Origin: a bacterium
Lineage (GTDB): Bacteria; UBP6; UBA1177; JAKLFG01
Length of the DNA: 64,000 nt
Reading direction: 5' to 3'
Assembly (NCBI GenBank): GCA_022709425.1
Contig: JAKLIW010000002.1
Location: 186,001-250,000 of the forward strand
The notes under the pieces were generated by a model. That model was given only the letters and a program-made list of their open reading frames with translations. It made no database searches and had not been told where the DNA came from. Of the stretch, positions 7,868-16,289 are shown in pieces (position 1 is the stretch's first letter; every line of letters starts with the position of its first letter). The position numbers were made by a program, and so were the translations under genes.

Positions 7868-9103
7868 ATGCGCCTTGCGACCTGCTTCATCATACTTACC
7901 GCGTTGTACTGCACGCCGCTCATCCATGCATCGGAACAGATACCGGTCGGCGCGCCGCAGGATCTCATCGAAAAGAAGGAAAAGGCCGAGGAACAGAAAC
8001 AGGCCGAAGAGAAGAAAGAGGAAAAGAAGGACGAAAAGAAGGAAGAGAAAAAAGAGAAGCCGCGCAACGACTACATCATCATCCCGGCCATCTACTACAC
8101 CCCTGAGACCTCGGTCGCCTTCGGGCTGTCGGTCCTCTTCTATTACCGGCCCTCCAATCAGCTTCTCGAGAACCGCCCCGCCGTCATCCAGCCGACCGTC
8201 ATCTACACCATCCGCAACCAGATCATCCTGATACTCGGCGGCGAGAACTATCTGGACACCGACCAGAAATGGTACCTCTTCTACCGCGTCGAGGGGAGCA
8301 AATATCCCGATAAATTCTGGGGGATCGGCGACAATACCCCGGAGTGGGCCGAGGAGGATTTCACCGCGTGGTACGGGCTCATCGATATCACGGCGCGTTA
8401 CAAGGTGTGGGGCGATCTGGGGATCGGTCTGCTCTACGATTTCGCCGGGTACGACATGCGCGATCTCGACACCTACACCAATAAAAAGGATCCCGACGGC
8501 CGCAAGGTTCCCGCGCAACTCAAAGGGGGCAAGAAGATCCCCGGCAGTAACGGCGGCTATTACAATGCCATCGGACCGCTTCTGCAATACGACAGCCGTG
8601 ACCGCGTTTCGGCGACGTCGAAGGGGATCTATGCGACACTGTCGCTCCTTCCCTATCACCGCTACACCGGTAGTTCGGCCAACTTCTACAAGGGGGAGTT
8701 CGACTTCCGCTGGTACTACAGCTTTATCGAGGACTACGTTTTCGCGCTCCAGTGGGATACCGTACTATCGGAGGGGGATGTCCCCTTCACGATGATGCCG
8801 AAGCTCGGCGGCCGCGATAAACTGCGGGGACTTCCCGAAGGACGTTACCGCGACCGCAACATGTCGCTATTGCAGCTCGAGATGCGCATTCCCATCGTCT
8901 GGCGCTTCGGCGCCGTCTTCTTCGCCTCGGCGGGGAGCGTCTGGAACCGTTTCGAGAACATCCATCCCGAGCGGATCACCTACGGCGGCGGCATGGGTAT
9001 CCGGCTGACGGTCGACAAGGACGAGAAGGTCAACGCGCGTGCCGATATCGGCGTGACCAAAGAGGGGTGGGCCATCTATTTCTATCTTATGGAGGCCTTC
9101 TGA
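7868..9103 (+). CDS. Omp85-superfamily outer-membrane barrel protein
   Basis: This 411-residue protein has a Sec signal (1-21), a Lys/Glu spacer of about 30 residues (KKEKAEEQKQAEEKK-type) and then an all-beta region resembling the C-terminal barrel of the surface antigen/BamA family. The diagnostic LRGLPEGRYRDRN segment matches the barrel motif LRGYxxxxxRD, and the chain ends in Phe as outer-membrane barrels do. No POTRA domains precede the barrel, so it is a short, POTRA-less member rather than BamA or TamA. The charged spacer presumably lies in the periplasm. The stop overlaps the next start (TGATG). Cargo and function are unknown. Confidence 0.82.
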   Translation: MRLATCFIILTALYCTPLIHASEQIPVGAPQDLIEKKEKAEEQKQAEEKKEEKKDEKKEEKKEKPRNDYIIIPAIYYTPETSVAFGLSVLFYYRPSNQLLENRPAVIQPTVIYTIRNQIILILGGENYLDTDQKWYLFYRVEGSKYPDKFWGIGDNTPEWAEEDFTAWYGLIDITARYKVWGDLGIGLLYDFAGYDMRDLDTYTNKKDPDGRKVPAQLKGGKKIPGSNGGYYNAIGPLLQYDSRDRVSATSKGIYATLSLLPYHRYTGSSANFYKGEFDFRWYYSFIEDYVFALQWDTVLSEGDVPFTMMPKLGGRDKLRGLPEGRYRDRNMSLLQLEMRIPIVWRFGAVFFASAGSVWNRFENIHPERITYGGGMGIRLTVDKDEKVNARADIGVTKEGWAIYFYLMEAF

Positions 9104-10326
9104 TGGAGCGGCATCGCTTCGATGTGGCCATCATCGGGGCGGGACCGGCCGGGCTCATGGCGGCGCTCCATATTCCGGCGGGGCTGGCGGCGGTCGTTCT
9201 TGAAAAGGGCGGTCGGCCGGGACGCAAGTTGCTCCTTTCCGGCGCCGGTCAATGCAACCTCACCGCGGCGGGCGAGATCGGCGACTTCGAACACTGCTAC
9301 GGCGATCACGGCCGCTGGCTACGTCCCGCCCTGCGCAATCTTACCAACCATGATCTCATCACTTTCTTCGAGCGGCGCGGCGTTCCCTGTGCGCTGACGC
9401 CGGAAGGGAAATACTTCCCGAAAAGTTTGCGGGCCGCCGATATACTCGATGTGTTGACGGCCGAAATCCGACGGCGCGGCATCGCGCTCCACCGTGACCG
9501 ACCGGTCGAACGGATCGGCGTGGTCGACGATCGTTTTGTCGTTCACGGCGGCGGCGACATCTATGAGGCGGCGGCGATCATCATCGCGACCGGCGGGAAA
9601 AGCTACCCCGGCACCGGTTCGACCGGCGACGGACAGGGGCTGGCCGCTACGCTCGGTCACACCGTCGTGCCGCTCCGCCCCGCGCTCGCGCCGGTCATCC
9701 CGGTCGCACATCCGTTGGCGCCGCTCGCCGGGAATTCCTGCGAGGAGGCGTGTCTCACGATACTGCGCGGCGGGAAGAAAGTGCATACCGCCGCCGGACC
9801 GCTCCTCATTACCCACACCGGATTCTCGGGGCCGCTCATACTCGACAACGCCCGCCGGATGGAACCGGGTGATACCCTCCGCATCGCTTTTACGCCCGCC
9901 CGTCGCGAAGAGTTCCTGCGTGACCTCATCGCCGCGTCGCGCGGCCGGGGGGCCATCGCGGTGAAGAATATCGTGAAGGATGCGGGACTCACCAAGAATC
10001 TGCGCGAGGCGCTTATCCGACACGCCGGGATCGATCCCGACGGCCGGGCGGCGGAACTGGATCGCGTCCGGTTCGCGGCGCTCGCCGATGCCTTCTGCGC
10101 CTTTGCGGTGACGGTGGGGGCGCTCGGCGGGTTCGAGACGGCGATGGCGACCGCGGGTGGTGTCGCGCTCACCGAGGTCGATCCCAAGACGATGATGTCG
10201 AAGATCGTACCGAGACTCTTCTTCGCAGGAGAGGTGCTCGATATCGACGGCGACAGCGGCGGCTACAATCTGCAGGCCGCCTTTTCGACCGGCGCGCTCG
10301 CCGGACGATCGGTGATCAGATCATAG
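9103..10326 (+). CDS. BaiN/HI0933-family FAD-dependent oxidoreductase
   Basis: This 407-residue flavoprotein has the dinucleotide site IIGAGPAGLMAAL near the N-terminus, the LLLSGAGQCNLT segment diagnostic of the HI0933/BaiN family, ATGGKSYPGTGSTGDG in the middle and a C-terminal FAD-contacting GDSGGYNLQAAFSTG. Members are soluble flavoproteins. BaiN was assigned to reduction in bile-acid 7-dehydroxylation, but most homologues have no known substrate, so none is proposed here. The start at 9103 has GGAGG upstream and overlaps the preceding stop by 1 nt. The convergent lipoprotein gene ends 7 nt after it. Confidence 0.9.
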   Translation: MERHRFDVAIIGAGPAGLMAALHIPAGLAAVVLEKGGRPGRKLLLSGAGQCNLTAAGEIGDFEHCYGDHGRWLRPALRNLTNHDLITFFERRGVPCALTPEGKYFPKSLRAADILDVLTAEIRRRGIALHRDRPVERIGVVDDRFVVHGGGDIYEAAAIIIATGGKSYPGTGSTGDGQGLAATLGHTVVPLRPALAPVIPVAHPLAPLAGNSCEEACLTILRGGKKVHTAAGPLLITHTGFSGPLILDNARRMEPGDTLRIAFTPARREEFLRDLIAASRGRGAIAVKNIVKDAGLTKNLREALIRHAGIDPDGRAAELDRVRFAALADAFCAFAVTVGALGGFETAMATAGGVALTEVDPKTMMSKIVPRLFFAGEVLDIDGDSGGYNLQAAFSTGALAGRSVIRS

Positions 10327-10333
10327 GGAAGGG

Positions 10334-12037
10334 CTATTCCTGAATGCCGGTGCCCGGTGTGGTTTCGTCGGCGAGCCATTCGAAGTTGTCGAGCAGTATC
10401 GTCGAGTCCCATGAATGATCGGGGCCGTAACCGACGGTCCCTTGTTCGAAGACGGCGAACCGCAGGGTAATCTCCTCGCCCGGAACGACATTGCCCTGTG
10501 TCACGAGCCATCCGGTACAGCCGCGACCGCCGAAATTGTCAAATCCGGTCCCGGCCAGTTCGGCGCCGCCGATACAGGAGTCTTCTCCCCAGGCATGAGT
10601 CGATTTCTCGCAGATCTTGAAAAGTCCCGCCGGCGCCAGATCGACCCCGACCGGATTGCCGAGTACATCCTTGGCGAGGTTCTTGTCGTACGGGTTGAGG
10701 TGTTCCGAGGTGGGATTGACGGTGTTGAAGGTCGAATCGAGCAAAGCGATGAAGAAATCATTGTAGTTGCTTGAACTGCAGACGGTGTCGGGATATTCCA
10801 CCGAACAGAAGTAGGTGTTGACGCGGAAGGCGCCCGCATTTGCGGGGACCTTGAGACGCACGGTGAGCATGATCGGGTCCTGCACGACGGGAAGCGCTTT
10901 CCCGGCGCAGGAATTCTGAGTGGTTGGATCGGGAGTCGTGCCACCGCACGATGGTGCTTTGGGCGCGGTGCAGTTCGGCTGGAAGTTTATCCAATCCTCC
11001 GGCACGGTACTGGCGGTCTTCATGTCGCCCGCTGCGAGCGTGGCGACCGACTCGTCCTTTGTCGGGGCGTTCCACGGACCGGTGGACATGATAGCGATAT
11101 GGTCGCCCTGTTTTTTCTCGATGACATTCCCGAATTTGGCATTGACCGCGTAGGTCTGATAGTTCGCGTCGAAGTAGGGGAGGGGGAGGCTCAGGCGGTT
11201 GCTTTTGAGAAAGGCGCCGTTGTCGGATATGTACTCCGTCGCCTGCGGGCCGGCAAGCCCCAGCGTCGCCGAGAGTAACCACGGTTCGCAGAAGCCGGCC
11301 GCCTTCGCCAGAGACAGTGCACTGGTCGCCGCATCCTGACTGACCGTTACGCCGGTGTCGCAGGTATCGTTCTTCTCGTCGGTTTCGCCGTCGCAGTCGT
11401 CGTCGATGTTGTTGATCACCTCGTAGGCGCCCGGATGAACGGCGGCCGGGGTGGGACAGTCTCCGGGCGAATCGCAGCAGTCTTCAGCGCAGTAAGTATA
11501 GCCGTCGCCGTCCAGATCGCTACCGTCGTCTACCGTGCCGTTGCAGTCCTCATCGATGCCGTTGGCGCATATCTCGAAAAGAGGAAGCACCTCGCCGGTG
11601 CAGTTGCCCCATGTCCCGCTCTCCTTACAGGTGCGGCTTCCCGCTTTACAGGGCGGATTGTTCTCGGTTCCCGCCGCGCCGGTGTAGGGGCATTGTTCGG
11701 TCGATCCGGGGATACAGTCGAATCCCGCGTAGTCGACATCGGGCGGCAGATCGGGCGCATCACCGTCGGGAACGGCCGCGTCATCGGTCACGATCGCGCC
11801 GTCATCGTTGACCACAGTACCGTCGCCGGTCGCGTCGCTGTCGGTCAGTCCCGATCTCTTGCGGCATTCGTTCTTTGCCTTGTCGCAGAAATAGGTCGTA
11901 TCGGGGCAATCGCCGTCGATCTCGCAGTAGAGTCCCTCACCGATATCGGTATCCTCGTCCGTCGGGGCGCAGGCGGCCATCACGATCATCGCGATCGCGA
12001 ACATCAACAGAGCACACAACCGCAGGATGCTTTTCAT
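10334..12037 (-). CDS. MopE-like Cys/Asp-rich lipoprotein
   Basis: This 567-residue protein is predicted to be lipid-anchored (signal 1-22, then C in VMAAC). An Asp-rich linker follows, then a Cys-rich block (SRTCKESGTWGNC, ICANGIDEDCNGTVDDG, VINNIDDDCDGETDE) matching the putative metal-binding MopE repeats common in Myxococcota. The C-terminal half (about 290-560) looks like a choice-of-anchor L domain, ending in a DSTILLDNFEWLAD-type strand. The start at 12037 is preferred over an upstream in-frame codon because AAGGAGG lies 6 nt before it and the lipobox follows. Metal binding is inferred from the family. It is one of at least six Asp-linker lipoproteins in the window. Confidence 0.85.
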   Translation of the reverse strand: MKSILRLCALLMFAIAMIVMAACAPTDEDTDIGEGLYCEIDGDCPDTTYFCDKAKNECRKRSGLTDSDATGDGTVVNDDGAIVTDDAAVPDGDAPDLPPDVDYAGFDCIPGSTEQCPYTGAAGTENNPPCKAGSRTCKESGTWGNCTGEVLPLFEICANGIDEDCNGTVDDGSDLDGDGYTYCAEDCCDSPGDCPTPAAVHPGAYEVINNIDDDCDGETDEKNDTCDTGVTVSQDAATSALSLAKAAGFCEPWLLSATLGLAGPQATEYISDNGAFLKSNRLSLPLPYFDANYQTYAVNAKFGNVIEKKQGDHIAIMSTGPWNAPTKDESVATLAAGDMKTASTVPEDWINFQPNCTAPKAPSCGGTTPDPTTQNSCAGKALPVVQDPIMLTVRLKVPANAGAFRVNTYFCSVEYPDTVCSSSNYNDFFIALLDSTFNTVNPTSEHLNPYDKNLAKDVLGNPVGVDLAPAGLFKICEKSTHAWGEDSCIGGAELAGTGFDNFGGRGCTGWLVTQGNVVPGEEITLRFAVFEQGTVGYGPDHSWDSTILLDNFEWLADETTPGTGIQE

Positions 12038-12068
12038 GGAAAACCTCCTTTTCGAACCGATCACATTA

Positions 12069-12096
12069 AATGTAACCCAACACCGTCCCATGTCAA
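12069..12096 (-). promoter_or_regulatory. Predicted promoter of the MopE-like lipoprotein
   Basis: On the minus strand TTGACA (12091-12096) and TACATT (12069-12074) are 16 bp apart, about 30 bp before the start. It is divergent from the MFS promoter. Confidence 0.5.
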
Positions 12097-12121
12097 TGAA
12101 TATTTTGGCCGATGCCGCTCC

Positions 12122-12150
12122 TTGACAACCCGGCGGCGCGATGGTAGACA
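12122..12150 (+). promoter_or_regulatory. Predicted promoter of the MFS exporter
   Basis: A perfect TTGACA (12122-12127) is followed after 17 bp by TAGACA (12145-12150). An ACGGAGG ribosome site lies before the start at 12174. Confidence 0.5.
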
Positions 12151-12173
12151 GTGGCGGACCACGGAGGCGCGCG

Positions 12174-13412
12174 ATGCATCTCTCCACCACATTCCGGGCG
12201 CTCGGCTCGCGCAACTACCGGCTCTACTTCTGGGGGCAGGCCCTTTCGCTCATCGGGACCTGGATGCAGACCGTCGCGCTCGGGTGGCTGGTCTACCGCC
12301 TCACCGACTCGGCCTTCCTGCTCGGGGTCGTCGGCTTCTCGTCGCAGATACCGACGCTGTTCCTCGCGCCGCTCACCGGCGTCGCCGCCGATCGGTTCCC
12401 GCGCCGCGCCATCCTCGTGACCACCCAAACGCTCTTCATGGTGCAGGCGCTCCTCCTTGCCGCCATCGTCCTTCTTCATGTCGAGACCATACCGATCATT
12501 ATCCTGCTGAGTCTTTTCCACGGCACTGTCATGGCCTTCGATGCCCCGGCGCGCCATGCGTTCGTGGTCGAGATAGTCGCAACGCGTGACGACCTCTCCA
12601 ACGGCATCGCCCTTAATTCGGCCCTTTTCCACGCCTCTCGCCTCATCGGGCCGGCGGCGGCGGGCATACTCATCATGCTGTGGGGCGAAGGGATCTGTTT
12701 TCTCATCAACGGACTCAGTTATATCGCAACCATAGCGGCGCTTGCGGCGATCCGTCTCGCTCCCGCGGCGATCGAACGGAACGGTGAACCGATCCTCGCC
12801 CAGTTCGCCGCCGGACTGCGGTACGTGCGCGACTCCCTGCCGATAAAAAGCGTGCTGTTGCTCGTGGCCTTCATCTGTTTCGTCGGGATGCCCTACACGA
12901 CGCTCCTGCCTATCATCGCCCGCGATGTCCTGCACGGCGACAGTTCGACCTTCGGCTACCTGATGTCGGGGGCCGGGATCGGCGCGCTTGCGGGCGCTCT
13001 GTATCTGGCGTCGCGCCCCAACAACGCCGCGCTTCTGGGCAATCTGGTGTGGGCGCCGGGACTCTTCGGCGCCGGTGCGGTGGCGATCTCCTTTTCCCGA
13101 AGCTTTCCCGTGTCGTTCCTGATACTCGCCATCGCCGCCTTCGGGATGATGACGGTAATGGCCACCTCCAATACCATCCTCCAGAATGTCGTATCGGAAA
13201 AGATGCGTGGTCGGGTGATGAGTCTCTATACTATATCCTTTTTCGGGTCGGTACCGTTCGGCAATCTGTTGGCCGGATCGCTTGCCGCCCATCTCGGCGC
13301 ACCCGCCACCATCTTCATCGCCGGCGCCTTGTGTATCGTCGCGGCGGCGGTGTTCAAGATGAACTACCCGAAAATAGAAAGAGAATTAGCCGTGACCGGT
13401 GTGGCGAAGTAG
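12174..13412 (+). CDS. MFS transporter, EntS/MFS_3 type
   Basis: This 412-residue integral membrane protein has about 12 predicted helices in two halves. The N-terminal FRALGSRNYRLYFWGQALSLIG and the loop GVAADRFPRRAIL are typical of the MFS_3 (EntS/DitE-like) exporters, which extrude siderophores or small hydrophobic compounds. The second half carries a matching loop, EKMRGRVMSLY. The start at 12174 is chosen for its AGG ribosome site 6 nt upstream, over an in-frame codon 33 nt earlier that would lie inside the promoter. It stands alone; the neighbour is convergent. The substrate cannot be told from sequence. Confidence 0.88.
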   Translation: MHLSTTFRALGSRNYRLYFWGQALSLIGTWMQTVALGWLVYRLTDSAFLLGVVGFSSQIPTLFLAPLTGVAADRFPRRAILVTTQTLFMVQALLLAAIVLLHVETIPIIILLSLFHGTVMAFDAPARHAFVVEIVATRDDLSNGIALNSALFHASRLIGPAAAGILIMLWGEGICFLINGLSYIATIAALAAIRLAPAAIERNGEPILAQFAAGLRYVRDSLPIKSVLLLVAFICFVGMPYTTLLPIIARDVLHGDSSTFGYLMSGAGIGALAGALYLASRPNNAALLGNLVWAPGLFGAGAVAISFSRSFPVSFLILAIAAFGMMTVMATSNTILQNVVSEKMRGRVMSLYTISFFGSVPFGNLLAGSLAAHLGAPATIFIAGALCIVAAAVFKMNYPKIERELAVTGVAK

Positions 13413-13437
13413 GGGATATCGGGAAGATCAGGGGCGA

Positions 13438-14241
13438 TTATTTCTTTTTGGCGCTCTTTTCGGCGATGACCGCAAGAACTTCTTCGATATCGGGCACCTG
13501 CGGGATCTGATAGATCTTCATCCAGATCACCTTGCCGGTTTCGTCGATGAGGATGTTCACGCGACCCGAAACGCCGCCCTTATCGATGAACTGCCCGTAT
13601 TTCTTGGCGACCTCGCCGTGCGGCCAGAAGTCGGCCAATATCTGAACCTGATCAAGTTCAATGAAATTCGCCCATTCGCGTTTTGAATAGGTCGAATCAA
13701 CGCTGATGCCGAGCGGAACGGTGTTAAGTTTCTCGAATTCCTGACGTTTCAACTCAAGGCACTTCATCTGTATCTCACAGACCGGGGTCCAGGCGAGCGG
13801 ATGGAAGGAGAGGAGGACCTTTTTTCCCTTCAGGGCGCTCAATTTGACATCGTGACCGAACTGGTCCTTAAGGTTGAAATCGGGAGCCATATCACCGACC
13901 TTGATACCTTTTTTCTCCGCCTTCGGGGCGGGGGCGGCCACCGGCTTGGGGGCCGGGGTCGGTTTCGGGGCGGGAGCGGCGACCGGTTTCGGGGCCACTA
14001 CCGGCTTAACCGTCTGTTTCGGTTCCGGTTTTGGGGCAGGTTTGGCCGCCGGCTTCGGGGCCGGTTTGGGGGCGGGCTTTGCGGTCTTAACCGGCTGTTT
14101 CTGAACCGGTTTCGGCGCAGGCTTGGTCGGCTTTGCGGCCGGTTTCGGGGCCGGTTTCACCGGCTTGGAGGGTTTGGGCGCCGGTTTGGGGGCGGGTTTC
14201 TTTCCCTTCACGGGAGCTACTGTCTTCTTTTTGTCGGCCAT
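13438..14241 (-). CDS. Peroxiredoxin with a 100-residue PAPKP tail
   Basis: This 267-residue protein reduces peroxides via a thiol-redox cycle. The C-terminal 155 residues are an AhpC/TSA-type peroxiredoxin with the peroxidatic cysteine C155 in PLAWTPVCEIQ and a nearby C161. Residues 11-110 are an unusual Pro/Ala/Lys tail built from PAPKP units. No signal peptide precedes it, so it is probably cytoplasmic. The start at 14241 is used because AGGAG is 6 nt upstream; an ATG 6 nt earlier would abut that site. The family normally starts near VGDMAPDF, so the tail is an added module. Its role is unknown. Confidence 0.9.
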   Translation of the reverse strand: MADKKKTVAPVKGKKPAPKPAPKPSKPVKPAPKPAAKPTKPAPKPVQKQPVKTAKPAPKPAPKPAAKPAPKPEPKQTVKPVVAPKPVAAPAPKPTPAPKPVAAPAPKAEKKGIKVGDMAPDFNLKDQFGHDVKLSALKGKKVLLSFHPLAWTPVCEIQMKCLELKRQEFEKLNTVPLGISVDSTYSKREWANFIELDQVQILADFWPHGEVAKKYGQFIDKGGVSGRVNILIDETGKVIWMKIYQIPQVPDIEEVLAVIAEKSAKKK

Positions 14242-14284
14242 AATCAACTCCTTAGCAATATGTCAGTCAACTCTGTTCGTCGGT

Positions 14285-14312
14285 ATCATACAGAAATGGC
14301 CGAAAATCTCAA
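14285..14312 (-). promoter_or_regulatory. Predicted promoter of the peroxiredoxin gene
   Basis: On the minus strand TTGAGA (14307-14312) and TATGAT (14285-14290) are 16 bp apart, 44 bp before the start. Confidence 0.5.
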
Positions 14313-14316
14313 TAAT

Positions 14317-14337
14317 TTTTTCAACATTTTTGAAAAA
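14317..14337. repeat. AT-rich inverted repeat upstream of the peroxiredoxin promoter
   Basis: The 8-bp arms TTTTTCAA and TTGAAAAA flank a 5-nt centre, immediately upstream of the peroxiredoxin -35 box. It could be an operator or a small hairpin. It does not match a PerR or OxyR box that I recognise. Confidence 0.4.
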
Positions 14338-14393
14338 GCAGGTTTTTGTGTCAGAAAACGAATGGCCTCGATCCGTGTATCACAAAAGAGTTC

Positions 14394-14422
14394 TTTACTT
14401 TTAGGCAGTTCTGGGATATAGC
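14394..14422 (+). promoter_or_regulatory. Predicted promoter of the carbon-nitrogen hydrolase
   Basis: TTTACT (14394-14399) and TATAGC (14417-14422) are separated by 17 bp, 32 nt before the start at 14455. Confidence 0.4.
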
Positions 14423-14454
14423 GGAAATGACGAAGGTAAACAACGGGGGTCGTC

Positions 14455-15237
14455 ATGCGGATCGCGCTCATCCAGAACCAACCGCTCTTCGGGGCGGTCG
14501 AAAGCAATCTTAACCGTCTATTAACACTTATAGAATCGGTTGACGCCGATCTCTATGTGCTGCCGGAGCTCTGTTTCTCCGGCTATCAATTCCTATCGAC
14601 CGATGAGCTTCGTTCGTTGGCGGTCGATCCCGACGGGGCGGTCATCGGCTGGTTCCGGCAGGCGGCGTGCGACCGTAAGGCATCGATAGCGTTCGGCTAT
14701 CCGGAGCGGGCCGCCGACGGCTGCTACAATGCCGCGATGATCGTCACCTCCGACGGCCGCGATCTGCGTTACCGGAAAACGCACCTATTTTATAAGGAGA
14801 AGGAATTCTTCCTGCCGGGCGACCGTGGGTTCAATGTCATCGAATGGGGTGGGGTGCGGATCGGTCTTGCGGTCTGTTTTGACTGGTATTTCCCGGAAAG
14901 TTTCCGGACCCTTGCGCTCAAGGGGGCCGATATCATCGCCCACTGTTCGAACCTCGTGATGCCTTACTGTCAACAGGCTGATTTTGCACGCGCTTTGGAG
15001 AACCGGGTCTATATCGCGACCGCCAACCGTATCGGGTCCGAGGAGCGCGACGGCGAAAAGCTCACCTTCACCGGCGGCAGTGTGCTTGTTTCTCCGCGCG
15101 GCGAATATCTGCTTAATTTGCCGAAGGATGCCGAGGCGGCCGAGGTCGCCGTCATCGACATCGCCCTTGCCCGGGAAAAGAAGATAAATCGCTACAATGA
15201 TATCGTCGCCGACCGTCGTCCCGAATTCTATCGATAG
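14455..15237 (+). CDS. Carbon-nitrogen hydrolase (nitrilase superfamily amidase)
   Basis: This 260-residue cytoplasmic enzyme hydrolyses a non-peptide C-N bond. The catalytic triad is complete: E38 in VLPELCFSGY, K108 in YRKTHLF and C141 in GLAVCFDWYFPE. The length fits the amidase branches (omega-amidase, N-carbamoylputrescine or beta-ureidopropionase types), but specificity cannot be called and no pathway neighbours help. The ribosome site is weak (CGGGGGT). The last 10 nt overlap a possible convergent small membrane peptide. Confidence 0.9.
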   Translation: MRIALIQNQPLFGAVESNLNRLLTLIESVDADLYVLPELCFSGYQFLSTDELRSLAVDPDGAVIGWFRQAACDRKASIAFGYPERAADGCYNAAMIVTSDGRDLRYRKTHLFYKEKEFFLPGDRGFNVIEWGGVRIGLAVCFDWYFPESFRTLALKGADIIAHCSNLVMPYCQQADFARALENRVYIATANRIGSEERDGEKLTFTGGSVLVSPRGEYLLNLPKDAEAAEVAVIDIALAREKKINRYNDIVADRRPEFYR

Positions 15238-15320
15238 CGGCCCTCCGGGTTCATCGTCAGGGCGATGATGATCAGCGCCACGGTGCCGATAAGGGTAAGA
15301 ACTATGTTTCGTTTACTCAA
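15228..15320 (-). CDS. Possible 30-residue single-helix membrane peptide
   Basis: A short frame starts at a TTG with GAGG about 7 nt upstream. It has a basic start (MSKRN), one hydrophobic helix (IVLTLIGTVALIIIAL) and a charged end. This organisation is typical of real small membrane peptides, but the TTG start and the 10-nt convergent overlap with the amidase gene keep confidence modest. It is not recognised. Confidence 0.35.
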   Translation of the reverse strand: MSKRNIVLTLIGTVALIIIALTMNPEGRYR

Positions 15321-15362
15321 CGCGGACCTCTGGTTGGTTTTGCTCTTTAGGTTGATTGTCGC

Positions 15363-15943
15363 CTACTGACACTTCTCCGGTTCTTGATCATCGGGCGTCA
15401 TGCCAGTTATGGATGTCAGCTCTTGATTGGCATCAAATATAGCCTGCATCTGGGAAAAATCGGTTATACAATTACGACGAATTAAGAGATTGTTAAGAGT
15501 ATGTATTTCCGCTAGCGGCAAAACATTGGTAACATAGTTGCCGTTTATGTTAAGGCTTTCTAATTTTTCCAGTTCGGCAAGCGGAGAGATATCGCGGATG
15601 TGGTTGTCATTAAGTTGAAGTGAAGAAATAGTTTTCATGCCCTGAAGCGGTTCCAGCAATACAATTTCCGTTGTAGAAATTCCAAAGCGGGTTAATGATT
15701 GCAACTTTTCAACTCCTTCTATGCTTTTTATCCCCCCCCCTCGCAGCCAATACCTTCTATAACCTTAAGATCATCAATATTATTTATATTGTATTTTCTA
15801 TCAAACATCTCTGAATATTGATCTAAACGGTTTTTCACACATGCTTTGAAAGCAGGGTCGGGCAAGAATTCTTCGTTATTGTCACAGCCGGTACAGGCGG
15901 TGAGGAGTAACAAAGTAACGATGATACCGGAAATGGGTTTCAT
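15363..15943 (-). pseudogene. Leucine-rich-repeat lipoprotein A, interrupted at a poly-G tract
   Basis: The first 71 codons read a lipoprotein signal (LLLTAC) and an EEFLPDPAFKACV cap, then reach GCEGGG and a stop created by a run of nine G. With ten (or seven) G the frame continues as IKSIEGVEKLQSLT into about four 22-residue leucine-rich repeats, ending EPEKCQ. The intact product would be about 190 residues, surface-anchored and internalin-like, probably a binding protein. It is the downstream copy of a tandem pair with the gene at 16290-16861, which is broken at the same codon position with the same net shift. It may be a phase-variable locus in the OFF state, or an assembly error in a homopolymer. 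Confidence 0.75.
15732..15740 (-). repeat. Homopolymeric G9 tract inside LRR lipoprotein A
   Basis: Nine C on the plus strand (G9 in the gene) follow the conserved GCE codons. One more G, or two fewer, restores the LRR frame. Tracts of this length are prone to slipped-strand mispairing. Confidence 0.85.
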
Positions 15944-16015
15944 GGAACATCCTCCTTCTTAATCACAAGGGCGAGCATATTCGCCCGCCCTTTCCCTGTC
16001 AATTCTATTTCGCCG
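15944..16015 (-). repeat. Duplicated upstream segment, copy A
   Basis: These 72 bp match 16862-16932 with one indel and two adjacent substitutions. The segment carries the ribosome site, a partial inverted repeat (arms AAGGGCG 15967-15973 and CGCCCTT 15986-15992), a promoter, and the last codons of whatever gene once lay upstream. Together with the coding similarity this marks a tandem duplication. Confidence 0.85.
15974..16002 (-). promoter_or_regulatory. Promoter of LRR lipoprotein A
   Basis: On the minus strand TTGACA (15997-16002) and TATGCT (15974-15979) are 17 bp apart. An inverted repeat spans the spacer and abuts the -10, as an operator might. Confidence 0.55.
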
Positions 16016-16259
16016 CATTCATGATCTGATTCAGACTCACGAGATTCAGGTCGAGCATCGGGATGGGGAGTACATTTCCAAAGTCCCTGTCAAGAAGCGG
16101 CGGGAAATTGGCGATGACCTGCCGGAACGAAATACTGCCAAACACCGGGCTCTCTATCTCGGCCAGAAGATTCAATTCCGCATCCAGTATCGTCATCCGC
16201 GGTTTGAGCGTCGCCCCGAGGTACAGTTTCGCCACGCCGAGGTCGACTCCGACGCCCAC
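16005..16259 (-). pseudogene. Unrecognised C-terminal gene remnant between the two LRR genes
   Basis: An 84-codon frame can be read from a GTG, with an in-frame stop three codons earlier and no convincing ribosome site. It reads as alternating hydrophobic beta-rich sequence (LGVAKLYLGATLKPRMTILD, then PIPMLDLNLVSLNQIMNAAK). It ends inside the segment duplicated in front of both LRR genes, so it is best explained as the 3' end of a lost upstream gene. I do not recognise the family. A short expressed protein is possible but less likely. Confidence 0.4.
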
Positions 16260-16289
16260 TCTTTTCTATTATCAAGGAACATCGATAAC

